Positions 12,279 to 23,755 of a DNA stretch of 64,000 nucleotides are shown here, in pieces (within the stretch, counting starts at the first letter, position 1; the number at the start of each line of letters is the position of its first letter). Origin of the DNA: Polytrichum commune (Eukaryota > Streptophyta > Polytrichopsida > Polytrichales > Polytrichaceae); contig OX485809.1 in assembly GCA_950295325.1 (NCBI GenBank), positions 38,595,081 to 38,659,080 on the forward strand. The letters are read 5' to 3'. The notes beneath the pieces are model-generated. The model saw only the letters and a program-made list of their open reading frames with translations, was not told the DNA's origin and ran no database searches. Both the position numbers and the translations under genes were made by a program.

Positions 12279-13225
12279 TACCGTAGTTTACTAGCAGGTT
12301 CGGCAACTTGCTGCCTAATATTTAATTAAAGTTCAAAAAGTAGGTTCGGCACCTACAAATAGTATATTCATATTTTCAGCAATTTTCTCTTTTAATTTTT
12401 AAAAATTCGGCTTAAATTCAATTTTAATTTTCAATTTAAGCTTACATCTTGTACATCTCTCTTGCATTGAATGACAAGTAAGATGTGAGTGAAGAGTTGA
12501 GAATGCTCTGTGATTTATGCAAGTAGAGTGGAGTTGTGTTCAACAATGCATATGGGATATGTGAACTTTGAGGTGAAGCACCTAGTTAGACTTCATTTTT
12601 ATAACACGCATAACTTTTGCATAGAGTCTTCAAATGACATAAAATTTGTTGGAGGTGAAAGATTACTTGATTTCTAAACTTTTCTTAGACCAACAAAATT
12701 CCAAAAAAGTTGATCTTCTATGCACAAATGAGCTCCGAAAAACTGTTATGAACGCATTTTAATTTTTTGATCTTTACACGGCTGCAATGTTTTGTCCATA
12801 TCTTTTGCATAAAGACTTATTTTGACACAAAACTTGTTGGAGGTGGAAGAAGGATTGATTTCTCAACTTTTGTTAGTTGGACAAAATTCTATAAAACTTC
12901 ATCTTCTATGCTCAATTGGACTCCAAAAATTTGTGTACAACACATTTGAAAAGCCTCACCTAGAGTCTAGCTACTTCTTAACCCATATTCTTTGTGGACT
13001 AATGTAAGTGAGCTTGATTACAAAACGAGCACCTTCTCTCCTTCAAAATTCACATATGCTTCCATTGTAACTAAAACTCTAGTGAGAAGTAAAAATTTCT
13101 TACTTTTCGGCAATTTTGAAAAATCATTAATTTTTTATTCGGCAAAAAATGCCAATAATATTCCAAATTTTTAGGCATCTGTTTTTAGAATTATTTTGTG
13201 CCGAACCTGCTATTAAACTACGGTA
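12279..13225. mobile_element. 947-bp TIR element with internal 188-bp duplication
   Basis: The ends are inverted repeats of about 27 bp (12279-12305 and 13199-13225), carrying ACCGTAGTTT, TAGCAGGTTCGGCA and its complement. TAGTA flanks both sides as a possible target duplication that overlaps the terminus. The interior is very AT-rich and contains two imperfect direct copies of about 150 bp (from 12609 and 12797, offset 188) sharing CTTTTGCATA, CTTGTTGGAGGTG and CATCTTCTATGC. There is no transposase frame, so it looks non-autonomous. Confidence 0.7.
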
Positions 13226-15429
13226 GTACCACATTTCATAATAGAGTCATTTGTCTAATGTCTCATAGTATGTGTTGTACTACACATATACACCTTGCAT
13301 ACCTAGTTTGCCTTGCAAGAATACATACCTTATTTGGATTTTTTGCTATCATATGGTATTCATCTCCCAATGTTTGATTTTAACTATCCCATGCTTTGGA
13401 AGCTAATTGCCAACCTTCTTGCCTCTTTATCAAGTACGTCTAACTATAACACCACGTGCATGTTGTACTTACTAAGGAGATGTACCTAGTAACCTCAACC
13501 AATATCTGTGCATAAAATGTCATCACCACAATACATCACTGCATTGACTGTGTGAAGGGCATGCCTCACCTGTGCCCATGCAACCAACCAACAAACAATT
13601 GAGGATTAGTTACGTACACGAGGTAAATAACAACAAGACCTAGTTGTTATCCATGTCGCACACACTTAGTTCATTTCAAATGCACCAAAATAATTCAACC
13701 TCCAACACTCATTGTAAAACAACATATGAGTGTTCAAACCTGTTCTTTGGCCATGATTGGGTTACTCCAAGTAGAAAACTCCTCTTGGTGATGAACCCTA
13801 GTTACTCTTACTTCAAGCACTTATCTATTACCCTAATGTGTATACACATACCTTGCCGCACCTCTCACTTGCGTGAATGATAAAAAAGAGGTCTTTTTTA
13901 GGGTTAAGGGCTTACAATGTAGTACTTACATATGGTAAGTTCTCGTAACCCTATTTTTACTTCATTCATCTATATCTCTATTACATCCATTCCATGGTAA
14001 GTATGATTTCTTTCCATGTGTGTAGATATAATATTATTTGAGTTTATATCATTTGTTTTACATAGATGACCTTTGCTAGGTCTATTCATGTAAGTGTTTA
14101 AACTTGAATTTTTATGTAACATGGCATTAATCAAGAACTAAAACAAGAGAGAGAGAGAGAGAGAGTACCAAAAATACAATAAAACAAGTGCTATAATATT
14201 ATCATTATCAAATATCACTATCATATTCTATCGGAGGACCTTATCAAACAATCCTATCATAGGATCTCATGATAGAATTCAACATGTTATAACTATTGAA
14301 CTTGGACTCAGTCCGATTTCAATAGAATATGCGTTAAAACCAACATGTACAAAGGACAACCAATGGATGAAACACGATGTTCAATTACTTCATTACACAT
14401 AACGCGTAGCTTTTTTTCCTTTTCCTACATCGGTCGGAGTCCTATTTGTCACAAATACTTATTCTTGTATCCATGAGTCATAATCTTACCTTTTTGTTGC
14501 ACATTTACTTATTGGTATTCCTTGACCACGTGTTCCGTATGTGTTTCCTTGCATCATGCACCAACAAGAACCCCCTCCCTTCTTCTCCTCGTTCCCTTTC
14601 ATGCAATTGAAGAGAACATGACGGGAACACTAAACTCATCTACTTTCATCGAGGACTAATTAAAGAAAGTAAAGGCATTTGATGAAGATTCGACACGCTT
14701 TGTCCTTGATGCGACACTCTATGATCAAGGCTTCAAGCTCATGCAAGTGGAACAAGGTTGGTAAGTGGGTGGCTCCGTATCCGAATTGTTTGGTCGATGC
14801 CACGGTTGAATGAGCAAGCACGGCATGTGCGCTTGGAATACAAGGAGGTTGCGGACAATGTGACCTTGGTTCGGTCAATGGAGGTCGAAAGCACCCCACT
14901 CACAAGCTCCCACGGTTATGATACGGACAAAGTTGAGGCTTAAGTAGGGCATTAATTATAACAAACACATTCCCTAGGCACACGATCAACGTCATAAACA
15001 AACAAACAAAATTGTTAGGAGGGTAAGTAGTTAGCCTAGGCTTAACCGAGTTCACATCCAAAATGCATGTCTCCTCGGTGATCAAATGAGTGGTTCGAAA
15101 CTCGATAACTTACATGGGGTTCATGCACACTTTGATAAGTGTGGTTCCATCTCAATCCTTGGCTAGCTCTTATTTATAAGGTGGCCTGACCCACTGCAAA
15201 CCCGGGTTAGAGGGACGGAGATGACTCCCACATTGCCATGAGCCCGTGATTCATGGTGACGTTTAATCTTTGAGTGGCTTTTGTATTTTTATTTATTTTT
15301 GGTAGTTTTGGAATCGGCGTCATGAGAACTAGAGGAATATCGTCTCGCGTTCAAAGGCGAAAATGGGTTTGAGCAGGTTTGGATAAGATAGCCCGCACCT
15401 ATCTCTCTTTCTCAAGAGCATGCCCCGAG
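13226..15429. other. AT-rich intergenic DNA
   Basis: No gene is recognised. It contains a (GA)n tract at 14146-14165 and many short unrelated open frames. Confidence 0.5.
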
Positions 15430-16060
15430 GTTTTCACATGGTTGGTTGAGAATATTTGGTTTCTTCTTATACCTTGACCCTGATTGGGTGAGCGAGAGCA
15501 ACAAGATGCACCAAAAACCAAGTGCTAGGAAGGTCACCCATTTCTGCATTGTTTCGACGATAAGCGAACCATGGAGGTTTTGTGGGATCCGAATTGCAGC
15601 CTTGGATTCAAGCCATCTTTCCGTAGATACTCATTTATATGCCTCAAGACTGCACTCTTCATTTCGATCAAGAATAACGTGTGTGTGCATGTGTGTGTCC
15701 TTCAAATCAATACCCTTGCTAGAAAGAAAGAAAGAAAGAAATATGACTATGAGGTTGTCACCGGTGTAAGTTAGGGTGTTGCTTCATCTTCGAGTTGATC
15801 TAAGTTTGTACTCCTGAAACACACATCACCAAAAAATAAAAATAAAAATTTAGAGATCTCAAAGACCACTACTTCCTTTCAAAGGTGAACACCTTAAACG
15901 GGCTTGGACAAGTTGGCATGCACCGGAAATCACGTGATAGGAAGGTCACCCATCCAAATATTGGTCTGACCTTAGGCAACTTCACCACAAAGTTCCCATG
16001 GGATCCATGTCAGCACCTTTGGTTTGAGCCACCCCTTCAAAATGATTTGCAAGAACAACA
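15430..16060 (-). mobile_element. TRIM-like element carrying two 5S-rRNA-like modules (Cassandra-like)
   Basis: Two homologous blocks of about 135 bp (15500-15620 and 15910-16045) lie in the same orientation about 415 bp apart. On the minus strand each reads GGATCCCA... followed by (GG)ATGGGTGACCTTCCTA, the order found in plant 5S rRNA. In the block at 15944-16006 the distance from GGATCCC to GGATGGG is 51 nt, which is the spacing I recall for 5S rRNA; in the other block it is 47. Similarity extends beyond the 5S part (GATGCACC.. and ..TTCAAGCCA). Paired 5S modules in short elements are the hallmark of Cassandra TRIM LTRs. The copies are strongly diverged. LTR ends, primer-binding site and polypurine tract were not resolved. 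Confidence 0.6.
15721..15741. repeat. (AAAG)n microsatellite
   Basis: Five AGAA units lie between the two 5S-like modules. Confidence 0.9.
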
Positions 16061-16664
16061 AGAACATACATGCAATTGTAGAGATTACACATAACCTCAA
16101 ATATATGTACTAGTATTAAAAAAAGAAAATTGAACACTCACTCATGGCCAAAACCCTAATTTTGCATTGTCTACCCCAATGATGGGCCAATTGTATCTTT
16201 ACAAATTGAACACCACATTACCACCCAAAATATGCATATAAATTTTCAACAATGTCCAAACTATGCATACGATGTAAGGTACTTATTTAGCTAACAACCC
16301 CCTTTAGTGACCACATGGACATGTACCGCAACATAGAGGACACCCTTAGATTACATGCGAGGGTCATCAATCTACTATTGCCCTTGATTTCCATTTAAAA
16401 TTGAATAGACGAGCTATGTGTTCTAACAAATTTATGTGAATTCTAGTCCAATCTAGAATGGCAATGCCGAGTGTGGCACACAAACCATAGATAAGAGAAA
16501 GGAAAGGAATGGAACGTTATGTATCTAAGCAACCTCATGATGGACTAGGGCTCTAGGATAACCACATTCGCGATGCTCATCCATGTGTACAAAGATGTTG
16601 TTTGGTCTAAAGTAGTTTTTGTTTTTGTTCAAAGCACTTATTTTTTGTTTTTTTGTTCTTTTTT

Positions 16665-17065
16665 TGGATTTGCATTAGAGTTATTTGTAAAGTAAAGGAG
16701 ATGAAACCATGGGTTTAGTTTCAAACCTTGAATTGATGGAATCAACACAAATTCACTCAATTTTTTTAATGCATAAATCATCAAATACAAAGAGTGGTGT
16801 TGGGTTGTTAAAATTTAGCTTTCTAGGTTGTTCTACTAGGATGGGTGGGTAAAGCTAGCCTTGCATACGCTGATCCAAGATTTAGGACAACATGTCCCAT
16901 GTGCATACCCTACTTTAAATCCTAGTTTTTTCTCAAGGTTTGAGAACAAAAAGAGGAGGTCCCCAAAGTCTCACCCAACTTTCAAAATAGGCTCCATTGT
17001 ATGATGAGCTAACGAGCTCTTGACATAAAGTTTTCTCAAAAAAGGATCAAACCCCACAATGTCGT
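16665..17065 (-). repeat. Repeat family E copy
   Basis: About 400 bp, inverted relative to copies at 20555-20940 and 40785-41140. Shared blocks: AAACCATGGGTTT, CAAAGAGTGGTGTTG, ATAGGCTCCA and TGATGAGCTAACGAGCTC. The class is unknown and it is noncoding. Confidence 0.65.
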
Positions 17066-17229
17066 CCCTCTTTGAGAGACTTTACAGAGAACTCCAATGA
17101 AATGAAATGAAATCGATTTTAGAGTCCGAGAATCCGAAAGGCTTTTGGCACTAAAAGTACATCATGATGGTGTCGAACCAACTAATTCTACAAAGTGGCA
17201 GAGTGCAATAGTCTCCATGAGGTAGAGGC

Positions 17230-18200
17230 TAAACTCAACTTGATGGTCCAAGACTTGAGACTCCCTAATACTACCCTCTCAAATAGTGGTTGAAACTTAT
17301 GTCTAATGGAGTTATATAGGGGACACTCCAACACAAAGTGTGCTCATTTTCAATTACATTTTAAGAGCAAAAGCGACATAATCTATTATCTCTAGAGATA
17401 GGGATAGTTGACCACCGTCCATTTTCAATGGCAAGTCTATGATTTGAGGTGCGGTAAGCAAGAATGGTCTTGTGTTGTGTTGGTGCTAATGATTGCTTCA
17501 AATACAATTCACATTCGTATTTGAGAAAATCCTTGAGGTGCAGGTCATCTACTTTCTTCCCCAACGTAGTATTCATGATAACGTCACGTGGCACATATAC
17601 CGTTTTCTCGAATACAAAGAAGACCGGCTTGAATTGGTCTTTTGAGGCAACTTTTGCCAACTACACAAATTTTTGCCAACTATAGTTTTTTCCAAAGTTC
17701 AATTGCACTCCACAAGACTAAAATCTAAGTTAGCCTTGAAAAAACATATGAATGTGATGTTTTCACAAATATTGTGTTTCCCAAGAGATGGAAAGAGTTT
17801 CACTCCTTAGAAGATAAGTCTTCTTGATATCATCAAATGTGATTTTTGATGTTGTGTTGTCATGAGTTTCTTCATGAGGTAGACCCCATGGTTGTTGATT
17901 TGTGCCAAGTCTTAGCCCCTTGTTCAACATGGTGTTGCGAGAGTGATGTTGCTTGATTAGCCAAGCAAGAGGAGGGTAGGTGGGCAATGCATTGTTGAAA
18001 GCTCATAGTTAGCTTAAGAGCGTATAATTCCATGGAAAGTTCTCCAAATTCAGGCAACATAATATGATAGGTTGTCGAAGAACGCACTTTGATGTGAGAT
18101 GCCATATGCATCTTCATGCCTCCTCGAAAACCTTCCAATACCTATTGGATTCCCCATGAGACCCAAATTCAACCTGGGTTTGGGGTTGTTGATATTCTCC
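17230..18200 (-). pseudogene. LINE-type reverse transcriptase C-terminal relic
   Basis: Minus-strand frames joined across shifts resemble the region after the palm domain of plant non-LTR reverse transcriptases. Near 18190-18110 is GSHGESNRYWKVFEEA. In the frame ending at 17872 are KVRSSTTYHIMLPEFGEL and MELYALKLTMSFQQ. In the 17361-17660 frame are YRTSNHRLAIENGRW and NRLCRFC. After an in-frame stop comes NVIENEHTLCW, where a Cys/His zinc-knuckle is expected. At least three frame changes and several stops show it is dead. No N-terminal endonuclease or catalytic YxDD box is present here. Confidence 0.7.
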
Positions 18201-18419
18201 GAATTGGCAATGAAATCCATGATTAAAAAGGGAGAAATGCCACAATATTTGAACTTGAATAATCGTATATAGATTCTTTACAAACTTTGAGCAACATTTT
18301 AAATTGAACTTCAACCGATCACCAATCTTTATATCAATATAGAATACCAAGAAAGGGACCCCTCCCATATGGGAGCGAGTTTTGCCAAATTAAGATTATA
18401 GACCATGCACACATAATAT

Positions 18420-18600
18420 GGTGTGTGGATCTTATTTGGCCAACCTTCTTGATTGGAAAACTATACTTGAGTGGTCTACGTCAAGGCTTGTACTCAAAAA
18501 CCAACACCAAAAGACATGTGTCATGATAAGATTTGACTATGTTTTGAAACACTCACAAAACCATGGGTACAATAGGTAGCACAATTGGGAGGGCCTATGT
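18420..18600 (+). repeat. Diverged copy of repeat family K
   Basis: It shares AGACATGTGTC, GACTATGTTTTGAAA and ACACAATTGGGAGG with the better copies at 38158-38520 and 44773-45185. Confidence 0.4.
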
Positions 18601-18748
18601 GATTGTCATACCTTAAAGTGAGGGTGGATCTTCTTTGGTACGCAATGGAAAGAGACCCCTAGGGAATATAGTTACTACTTATAATGAAGAAAGGTGGTTA
18701 CATTTTTATTATCTTTGCTAAGCCTACTATAGTGATGATTCCTATCTG

Positions 18749-18904
18749 TAATGTAACTATACCTAGTTACCATCCTACGATGACGAGGCGTCCTCAACGA
18801 CGAGGCTAATTGACAATATGATATTGTAAAGTAACTACACCTAGTTGCCATCCTACGACGACGAGGCGTCCTCAACGACAAGGCTAATTGACAATGTGAC
18901 ATTT
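18749..18904. repeat. 78-bp tandem duplication
   Basis: Two copies offset by 78 nt share CATCCTACGA, GACGAGGCGTCCTCAACGAC and GGCTAATTGACAAT. Both lie just upstream of the hairpin array. Confidence 0.85.
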
Positions 18905-19041
18905 AATGTATACCATGATGACGAGGTTGGGTGTATGGACACCTAGTCATCGACGGTAGTGTCATTGTAAGGTAAATACCAATATTGATGGATAATTGAA
19001 TATTCTAACCACATGTGCCAGTGTGTAAGCGGAGGATGATG

Positions 19042-19420
19042 GGAGCTAGACAACTCCTAGTTGAAGATGGATGGATTGGAGTTAGACAACTCCAGATTGA
19101 CAACATGTGCACTGGAGTTAGACAGCTCCGCATATAGTGCATTGGAATTAGACCATTCCATATTGAGAACATGTGCACATGAGTTAGACAACTCTCGATG
19201 AGGTGCATTGGAGTTGGACCGCTCCAGAATTGGAAAGATGAATGTTATTCATTGGAGTTAGACAACTCTTAATGAATAGATGGATCTAGTTGGAATTAGA
19301 CAATTCCAACTAGAAGAATGAATGGATGAATTTAGTTGGAATTAGACAATTCCAACTAGAAAGAAGGATGGATGAATCCAATTGGAATTAGACAATTGGA
19401 ATTAGACAATTCCAATTGGA
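19042..19420. repeat. Array of 11 inverted-repeat hairpins with a conserved AGAC loop
   Basis: Loops AGAC begin at 19048, 19084, 19120, 19150, 19186, 19260, 19298, 19344, 19390 and 19404, with a GGAC variant at 19216. Stems range from GAGTT/AACTC (5 bp) to TCTAGTTGGAATT/AATTCCAACTAGA (13 bp, 19285-19314). Stem bases change in matched pairs (GAGTT with AACTC, GAATT with AATTC), while the loop is constant. Spacing is 30-46 nt, often 36, except the nested last pair. It is noncoding as far as I can see. A 12-residue periodicity in one minus-strand frame (SCLTPxH) is a by-product of the 36-nt period or an alternative origin. Confidence 0.85.
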
Positions 19421-19450
19421 AGAATGAGATTGAGATAAGAGATGGAAGAA

Positions 19451-19607
19451 GGTTCTAGAAGAACCAAAGATAGAAGATTCATAGTAGAACTAAAAGATAG
19501 AGCTATGAATATGATACTTTTACTATATGTAAAGATAGAAAGTAAAAGTAGTGCTTCGGCATAAGAAGAAGCTCGGGGGAGGAGAGAGGACCTTTGGTCT
19601 CTCTCCT
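19451..19607. other. Run of further hairpins downstream of the AGAC array
   Basis: GGTTCT/AGAACC (19451-19465), TTCATAG/CTATGAA (19478-19509), TACTTTTACT/AGTAAAAGTA (19515-19550), and AGGAGAGAGGACC-TTT-GGTCTCTCTCCT with one bulged G (19580-19607). The stems are unrelated in sequence to the AGAC array but continue the same architecture. Confidence 0.7.
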
Positions 19608-21996
19608 ATGGTCGGGTGGTTGAGCTTTAACCAAAACATACTTGGTCTATGATTGTTTTGGGTTGATACGTGTTAGTGTGGAAGTTGGTGATAAACCGGT
19701 GAGAGGTTCGTTACACTATCAGTGTGTGTGTTACTATTTAAAGTAACATAGTGCCATAACATTTTATTGAGGATTTCAACTTCTACTAACGAAAGTTCAA
19801 TAGGTTGTTCGGACATTACATTGTAGAACATAAATGACTTTGCTTGGTAAAATATTACATTCCCATTGAATAGTTGTAACATTGCATAACTACGAATAGT
19901 AACATGCACTAATTGGGATAATTAGTGTACCAATGAACAGGGAGAACCGAAGGCTACACTAAATATGATATTTAGTGTCACCAATCCTAATTGTGTTGCT
20001 CAGTACTAATTGTAAACCGCAGTATAGTGTCACCAACACTATATATTAAGCCAACATTCTTTGACATTCCTTGTAATTTTTTTTGGGGGGTTACAAATTT
20101 ACAGTGTTGCAATTGTTGTTACTTACCAAGTGCTTTTTCATCCAAATTGCAATCATCCATGACAATATTTCATCACAAGTTATTGTCAAGAGAAGGTAGG
20201 GTTTTGGCCAATGGATGAACTCATCCATCATCCATGACAAAATTTGTTCACTTATTCATAAAAAAATGTCATCCGAAAAGTTACCATACTGACATTAAAT
20301 ACCATATGACACTAAATATCATATTTAGTGTAGTTGCATATGAACCGGTTGAGTTTGAGAAATAATCAGTTCAAGTTCACGACTTTAGGAAACTATCCGA
20401 TCATTTTAGAAAGAAGTTATGGAATATACCTTGAATCAATAAAGAAAAACCAAACAATATCATTATGTAACTAGTCAGACTTGGAAACACTAGGATCTCC
20501 ACCGATTATGTCCAAGAATCCTTTTGGACATTAGATTTATCCGTAAAGTTCTTCAAAGAGGGTCGAAACTGTGGGTTTGATCCTTCTTTGAGAATTTTTT
20601 TTTATTAAGAGTTTGTTAGCTCATTGTGTATCGGAGCCTAACCTGGAAGTTGGGTGACACTTCCGGGACCTCCTCTTTCCACCTTAGAATTGTTGAGAGA
20701 ATTTTAGGATCTAAAATTGGGTAAGGACGCATGGGACCCGCTGTCCTAAAACTCGAATCAACCTATGCATGGCTTGCTTGGCCCACTCATTTTTGTAGGG
20801 CAAGCTAGAAATCCAATTTGAACAGTTCAACACCACTCTTTGTGTATAATAATTAAAAAAAACTTGGATGACTCAAGTTTTAGGACTAAACCCATGGGTT
20901 TCATTTGATTTACTCTACAGATAACTCTTCTTGCCTACTATTGTAGAGGGCTCTCTATCCCGACATAACATAATTATTCCCCCTCTCAAATCATGCCATG
21001 TGTAATGCTCACAATTGTCTATACCACATGTTTCCCGTGTGGACACTACATTTTGAGACATGTAAAAATGAAATAGTGAGTCCTCTATGATACACCAATG
21101 AATGGGGACAACCGGTCGCTAGTTATGGATGAACCGGTTGATCTAGTTTGAGAAATAACTGGTTGAAGCTCATCAAGACTTCAGGAAAACTACCCATCAT
21201 TATGGAGGAATTAATAGAATACACCTTAATTCAATAAAGAAAATCCAAAACATGTCAACATCCAAAGATCATCTGCTAGTAACTGATGAACTTGTGGATT
21301 GAGTTTGAGAAATAAGCGGTTGAAGTTCAACACTTAGCGATTAGTTTAGAGGAATTTAGAGAATATACCCCAATTTAATAAAGAAAAACCGAAAGATGTC
21401 AACATGTAACCGGTTGATATTGAAAACACTACTAGGATCTCGACCAATTATGCCCAAAAATGAAGATGGACACTAGAGTACACTTGTAACAAGGTTGCCT
21501 AGAAGTAACCTAGTAACTAGTACCAACAAATAGTTTAGGAGATGGTTTGTTTAAGGGTGTATTTCCATGTAGGTCACTCGTCCACTAGATTTTAGTGTGA
21601 AGAGGAAAAACCTGACCAAATGTAGGTGGAATATAATGGGGTAGGGTTCGTATGTGCCAACTACAGAGTTGCTCCTATCTTCTCGAATCCATGCCCACCT
21701 AGCTATTCCTAGTTAATCTCCTCCTCCTAGTTAACCAAGGATGGAGTGGTAGACCAACATTGATTTTCTTGAGTCTTCAACGGGTCTCAATCCTTTGGTG
21801 ACCAACACATGTAAGGTGAAGATTCTTTAGTGGGCACGTGGACATCTAGTGGCCCATGCCCGCTGCACTCCACATTCTAGCCGATCACCAGAGTGTGGTT
21901 GGATGGTGGCTTGTGCTTTGACTACATGCGAACACCTCTGACCCACTATTATCAAGACTCCAATGGGCAAGCAACCTACATGGAAACTCACCCTAA
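19608..21996. other. Intergenic DNA holding family B and E copies
   Basis: Contains ATATTTAGTGTCACC fragments (19960-19985, 20300-20335), family B copies (20331-20525, 21091-21265, 21280-21465) and a family E copy (20555-20940). No protein-coding feature is recognised. Confidence 0.55.
20555..20940 (+). repeat. Repeat family E copy
   Basis: About 385 bp, shared with 16665-17065 (inverted) and 40785-41140. Blocks: GTTAGCTCATTGTGTATCGG, GAAGTTGGGTGA and AAACCCATGGGTTTCAT. Confidence 0.65.
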
Positions 21997-22333
21997 GGGC
22001 CACTTCACACATGAGACTGAGAGCCCGTGACCATTACACTTCAAGCACTCTCATTGGTGGAAAAGGTGTAGTTGGTCCAAGCTCGCTTAACACTACGCTT
22101 GAGGGACCAACGGAGTATGTGAATGCAAGATGGATGTAAAGTCTACAAGGATTCCTACATGGCATCGAATGGCTCATGTTTCATGGTCACTTGGAGTCAG
22201 TGTCACACTACACTTGAGGGTCCGTGACCACACTACATGATTTCGGAGGTGAGTTGGGACAACATATGGTCGCATTCTTTTAGGCTCTCACAATTTCATG
22301 GTCACAACTCTTGGCTCGTGTGTAAAGTGGCCC
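21997..22333 (-). mobile_element. Family A Harbinger-like MITE, internally deleted, reverse orientation
   Basis: Terminal GGGCCACTTCACACATGAG and its complement CGTGTGTAAAGTGGCCC bound a 337-bp copy. Perfect 3-bp target duplications TAA lie at 21994-21996 and 22334-22336. Compared with 500-bp relatives it lacks about 160 bp of the interior. Confidence 0.85.
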
Positions 22334-22362
22334 TAACTTACGTAAAGCATTGGAAACCAGTG

Positions 22363-22690
22363 CAGGCCACTTCACACACGAGAGTGAAGACCCATGACCA
22401 TTGCATTCTAAGATCTCTCATTGGTCGAAAAGGAGGAGACCGTCCAAGTTCACTTCACACTCGAAGGTGACAATCTAAGGACCCAAGAAAATTATCATGA
22501 AAAAAAAATCTACATGGAAAACTATAAAGAATGTGTTTACGATGTGCTAAAATTTGAGTCATACCGACGACCTCCAAGAGATAAGCTCCGCCCAAATTCC
22601 AAGAGACCATGTTAGCGACACGGCCTTTGGATGAGAATGAAGGGCCCTCACAATTACAATGGTCACGGCTCTTGGCTTGTGGGTGTGGGG
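22363..22690 (-). repeat. Degenerate family A copy
   Basis: It begins GGCCACTTCACACACGAG and ends near CAATGGTCACGGCTCTTGGC. The interior is strongly altered, with an A-rich insertion near 22500. Confidence 0.6.
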
Positions 22691-22978
22691 TTGACGGCTG
22701 CCTACCTTTCCGAACCGATTGGTTATTATAGGTACCACCCCCTACTAGCCACCAGCCCCCACTAGCCTCATAATTATGCCCAAATCCAAAAATAATTTAC
22801 CACCAATCAAATCGCACCCCCTCCCACCCACCCCACACACTTGGGGAGATTCTGGCGGCTCAATTCCACACGCCCTCCTTATTATTATTGCTATTTTTGT
22901 TACTAATATTATGATGAGTATTATCATCATCTCCAAGTCATCACCAAAAATCATTCATCCCATATATACACTAACTAA

Positions 22979-23478
22979 GGCCACTTCACACACGAGCCAC
23001 GAGCCGTGACCATGTAATTGTGAGAGCCCAAAAGAAAGTGTCCAAAGGCCGTCGTCCCAACTCACCTCCAAAATCATGTAGTGTGGTCACGGGCCCTCAA
23101 GTGTAGTGTGAAGTCATATGTGACCGGGCTCTCAACCAAACGCTATTTCAATGAATTTCTATTCATGCGGGTCTTCACACATGATGAAATAGAATAAATC
23201 AATGGTTGTGAGCATTCAGAGTGCCATGGTCTTCCGGTTTTGTGTTAGACCTACTTCCAAGAGGTGGTTCTTGAAAATAGTCCAAGTGACCATGAAACAT
23301 GATGCATTTGATGTCGTGTAGAAATCTATGTGGACTTTACATCCATCTTGCATTCACATACTCCTTTGGTCCCTAAGCGTAGCGTGAAGCGAGCTTGGAC
23401 CGGCTCCGCCTTTTCCACCAATGAGAGTGCTTGCAGTACTACGGTCACGGGCTCTTAGTCTTGCGTGTGAAGTGGCCC
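22979..23478 (+). mobile_element. Family A Harbinger-like MITE, near full length (500 bp)
   Basis: Bounded by TIRs GGCCACTTCACACACGAG and GTGTGAAGTGGCCC, with TAA on both sides (22976-22978, 23479-23481). Subterminal GAGCCGTGACCATG pairs with ACGGTCACGGGCTC. It has no coding capacity. TIRs starting GGGCC with a 3-bp TAA duplication point to the PIF/Harbinger (Tourist-like) class by analogy. Confidence 0.85.
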
Positions 23479-23564
23479 TAAGTATCATTACGTGATCACA
23501 TTTTGGATGAAGTTTTTAGGCTCCGTATCATGAGTTATGTCCTCCAATGTTTGGGGAGGATTTT

Positions 23565-23755
23565 GGGCATAATTGGTTGAGATCATGTTAATGTTTCCAA
23601 TATCAACCGGTTACATGTTGACATCTTTCAATTTTGTCTTTGTTAATTTGGGGTATATTCTCTAAATTCCTCTAAATTGATCAGTAATTGTCTTGACGTC
23701 TTGATGCACTTCGACCAGTTGTTTCTCAAACTCAACCACTTCATTCATAACAACA
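23565..23755 (-). repeat. Repeat family B copy, inverted
   Basis: It runs from TTTGGGCATAATTGG to TTTCTCAAACTCAACC, the reverse complement of the 21280-21465 copy. Confidence 0.65.

Noticed and set aside
19005-19208. Minus-strand protein with 12-residue repeats
   Set aside because: The periodicity follows from the ~36-nt hairpin spacing, and the complementary stems explain the sequence better than coding.
19042-19420. CRISPR-like spacing of palindromic units
   Set aside because: Units differ in length and sequence, spacers are not uniform, no cas genes exist, and the context is a plant nuclear genome.
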